Shown here one piece after another: positions 62,039 to 64,000 of a DNA stretch of 64,000 nt. How positions within the stretch are numbered: the first letter of the stretch is position 1; each line of letters opens with the position of its first letter. The stretch comes from Dactylellina haptotyla (taxonomy: Eukaryota; Ascomycota; Orbiliomycetes; Orbiliales; Orbiliaceae), in assembly GCA_031310005.1 (NCBI GenBank), contig CM062384.1, forward strand, positions 868,001 through 932,000, given 5' to 3'. The translations under genes were made by a program, and so were the position numbers. The notes beneath the pieces are model-generated. The model made no database searches, had not been told where the DNA came from, and worked only from the letters and a program-made list of their open reading frames with translations.

Positions 62039-62957
62039 ATGGTACGACCGATTCCGCCCGTGGCAAGGGCGACGATAGCGAGAAGTGGAAGTCTCACCGA
62101 GTGGCTTGGAGCATTGTACCGGAGGCCGTCTGTGACATGCCAGCACCGCAGCCTGCAACCCGGTACACAGCCGACTTCGCGTTTCTTCACCACCAGCCAA
62201 CCACGATTCCAACGGCCAAATGCGTATCCTGACTACAATAAAGTCTTCAAAAAAGGGAATGCGTCAATATTGGTATGATAGCCTTTCTGAGATTGGGCTA
62301 CTTACAGGGCGTTTTCTAACTTAGTTTCTTAGTATTACTCGATATCAATCATCGTTGGAGTAACCGGGTTCTCCTATGCCGCCGTCCCTTTCTACCGCGC
62401 CATCTGTCAAAGAACAGGCTACGGAGGAACACCTATCACAGATCAGACCCGCTTCACTCCTGACAAGCTCGTCCCCGTGGATCCTCTCCTCCACCGTCGT
62501 CTCCGAATAACATTCAACGGCTCCGTCTCTGATGCTCTGCAATGGAAGTTCTCGCCGCAGCAGCGGGAAGTCCGGGTGCTGCCCGGAGAAACGGCATTAG
62601 CGTTCTACACTGCCACGAACAAGAGTGATGAAGATATCGTCGGAGTTGCGACATATAGTGTTACCCCAGCGCAGGTCGCCCCATATTTCAGCAAGATTCA
62701 GTGTTTCTGTTTCGAAGAGCAGAAGCTACTGAAAGGAGAGTCCGTTGATATGCCGGTCTTCTTTTTCATTGATCCCGAGTTCGTAAAAGATCCGCAAATG
62801 AAGGGAATCGATACGATTACGCTAAGTTATACATTTTTTAGTAAGTGGTCTTGTGCATAAGCACCAACACAAGGACGGAGGGCTGACAGATTTCGTTACA
62901 GAGGCAAGATATGATGACAACGGGGCTTTGAAGATTGCCCCAACCATGCAGAGATAA
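62039..62957 (+). CDS. COX11: Cytochrome c oxidase assembly copper chaperone COX11
   Basis: Inner-membrane protein that delivers copper to the CuB site of Cox1. Three exons (62039-62272, 62333-62840, 62902-62957) give 265 residues. The N-terminus is an Arg/Ser/Thr-rich mitochondrial presequence (MVRPIPPVARATIARSG). One membrane segment, YYSISIIVGVTGFSYAAVPF, is at about 79-98, directly followed by YRAICQRTGYGG with the conserved Cys103. The copper motif CFCFEEQ has Cys202 and Cys204, and PVFFFIDPEFVKDP is the late family block. The third exon supplies the end ARYDDNGALKIAPTMQR. Donors GTATGA and GTAAGT, acceptors TAG and CAG. Very secure. Confidence 0.96.
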
Positions 62958-63552
62958 CATTGTATAGGGTTGAGATTCATGCGTGAATATTGTACATAGT
63001 TGGCACTGGCCTGGAATTCAGAAGATGAAAGAATCATCTCTACCTTGCACATAAGATACTAATACCAATATACCTAGTACATTACGTGGTTTTCCGATAT
63101 CGAATCATTCTAAATCTAAGTTTTTGATAGGTTGAGATGATTTCATGGGCCTAAAAGACCGCTCGGTACTCAAGTTGGTCTCCGGGTGAGCAATGCATGG
63201 GCTGTATCTGTGTGCGGGTAGAGCTAGATGCAAGGTTTGCGGCTATGCAGCTGGTCATGTAAGAGGCTGTGGAGATACCTTAAACCTTTCACAGCGTGTG
63301 CCAAGCTATCTCCAGAAAAGTGGAAAGAAAATGTCAGCCTCGTAACCAGGTTGGAGGATGGTGTTCCTGCCAAAGGGGACCAAATTATAATTGAACCATG
63401 GCCGCTACTAGAACGCGTCTTTCTCTCTTCGCTTCTGCACATTAGCGACACTTGGAACGACATCTCTTGACTCAGGTTTTGGGTCTAGTTATATGCTCAA
63501 CAGCTCAAACTATTCCATTCTTCACTATCCTACCCCTAGATTGTACAAAAGA
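62958..63552. other. Intergenic region
   Basis: 595 bp. A plus-strand open frame at 63228-63470 (80 codons) has no recognisable domain and no ATG context that stands out; I do not call it. The region should hold the COX11 3' end and the promoter of the gene at 63553. Confidence 0.45.
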
Positions 63553-64000
63553 ATGGCATCATTCGGAAGACTTGCAGCCTCTGTCATAACTGGATCCGTG
63601 GAGAATACTGCCGCGCTTTTGAACCTCAATTTCGATTTCTCTCTCGTCAAATTAGAAGCTCCTAAAGAATTTGAAGGTGTCGGCTCCATTATATCAGCCA
63701 AGCGCCGAGTCGAGGCTGAAGAAGGGCGAACCCACAGTACTGCTCGTAAGCTCGCAGCTCTTTTTAAACCAGTACTACCTCAAACCCCAGAACTACTAAA
63801 AGCGTACGGCAACCGAGCTTCTGAGATATCCCAGTCACCTTTAGCAAAACCAACAGATGCTAAAACAGCTGGCCTCTTCGCACAGCATGTCGGCGCTGAC
63901 TGCACTAGCCTTTGGGCCGCCGCCACCTCTGGACCCAGCGCTATCCATATCCACCTTCTCGCCTGCATGCTTGTAAGGATGTGGAGTCATCAACAGGCGA
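63553..64000 (+). CDS. Partial protein of unknown function (runs off the window)
   Basis: Open from the ATG at 63553 to the window end, 149 codons without a stop. It begins MASFGRLAASVITGSVENTA. It continues with FSLVKLEAPKEFEGVGSIIS and AKRRVEAEEGRTHSTARKLA, then LFKPVLPQTPELLKAYGNRA. This N-terminal block recalls a widespread conserved protein type of filamentous ascomycetes, usually of unknown function, with a Glu/Arg-rich helix after a hydrophobic start; that is from memory. No signal peptide is certain. An intron may begin near 63970 (GTAAGG), after TGC ATG CTT, as the downstream sequence loses the pattern. The C-terminal part lies outside. Confidence 0.6.
   Translation, partial: MASFGRLAASVITGSVENTAALLNLNFDFSLVKLEAPKEFEGVGSIISAKRRVEAEEGRTHSTARKLAALFKPVLPQTPELLKAYGNRASEISQSPLAKPTDAKTAGLFAQHVGADCTSLWAAATSGPSAIHIHLLACMLVRMWSHQQA

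Noticed and set aside
63228-63470. 80-codon plus-strand frame
   Set aside because: An antisense frame of similar length covers the same bases; no domain.
1-64000. tRNA, rRNA, CRISPR arrays and replication origins
   Set aside because: I looked for tRNA arm patterns and regularly spaced repeats and found none that hold up; CRISPR is not expected in a fungal nuclear sequence.

Overview
The window looks like nuclear DNA of a filamentous ascomycete (Pezizomycotina). Coding exons are separated by short introns (mostly 50-125 nt) with GTATGT/GTAAGT-type donors and CTAAC-type branch sites. The genes are typical fungal ones, and one 25-kb block is so A+T-rich that it is best explained by repeat-induced point mutation (RIP) of transposons. 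I cannot fix the genus.\n\nLayout. 1.0-2.3 kb: urease accessory GTPase UreG. 4.4-7.4 kb (minus): a LIM-domain-binding co-regulator of the PtaB/Ldb1 type, with an exceptionally long C/U-rich leader region upstream. 9.2-12.9 kb: no gene seen. 13.0-14.3 kb (minus): clamp-loader subunit RFC5. It is divergent from a nine-exon ARMH3/DUF1741-type armadillo-like protein (14.8-17.5 kb), and the promoter between them carries an MCB box and a TCACGTGA site.\n\n17.69-43.12 kb: an almost gene-free A+T block, bounded by a pair of 181-bp direct repeats. Inside it lies a Ty3/gypsy-type LTR element (outer, 19.73-36.89 kb). A second copy of the same family (inner, 22.05-30.60 kb) has inserted into it in the opposite orientation, with an intact 5-bp target duplication. 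Both are heavily decayed fossils. At all three nesting levels the outermost ends have kept normal base composition while the inward parts are A+T-saturated.\n\n43.4-44.1 kb (minus): COX12, with a 10-nt microexon. 44.1-47.8 kb: no convincing gene. 47.8-60 kb is an accessory-looking stretch: an orphan protein with a hydrophobic C-terminus, a serine beta-lactamase-like hydrolase, two F-box-like proteins, a type II membrane protein resembling a glycosyltransferase, a trypsin-like protease, and a divergent, partly interrupted gene of unknown function beside the protease. 61.1-63.0 kb: a HIT zinc-finger protein divergent from COX11. A conserved fungal protein of unknown function begins at 63.55 kb and runs off the end.\n\nThe housekeeping genes (ureG, RFC5, COX12, COX11) were joined exon by exon; in each the exon lengths sum to an intact frame. 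Two mitochondrial cytochrome c oxidase genes (a structural subunit and a copper chaperone) lie about 18 kb apart with accessory genes between, so no operon-like logic is implied.
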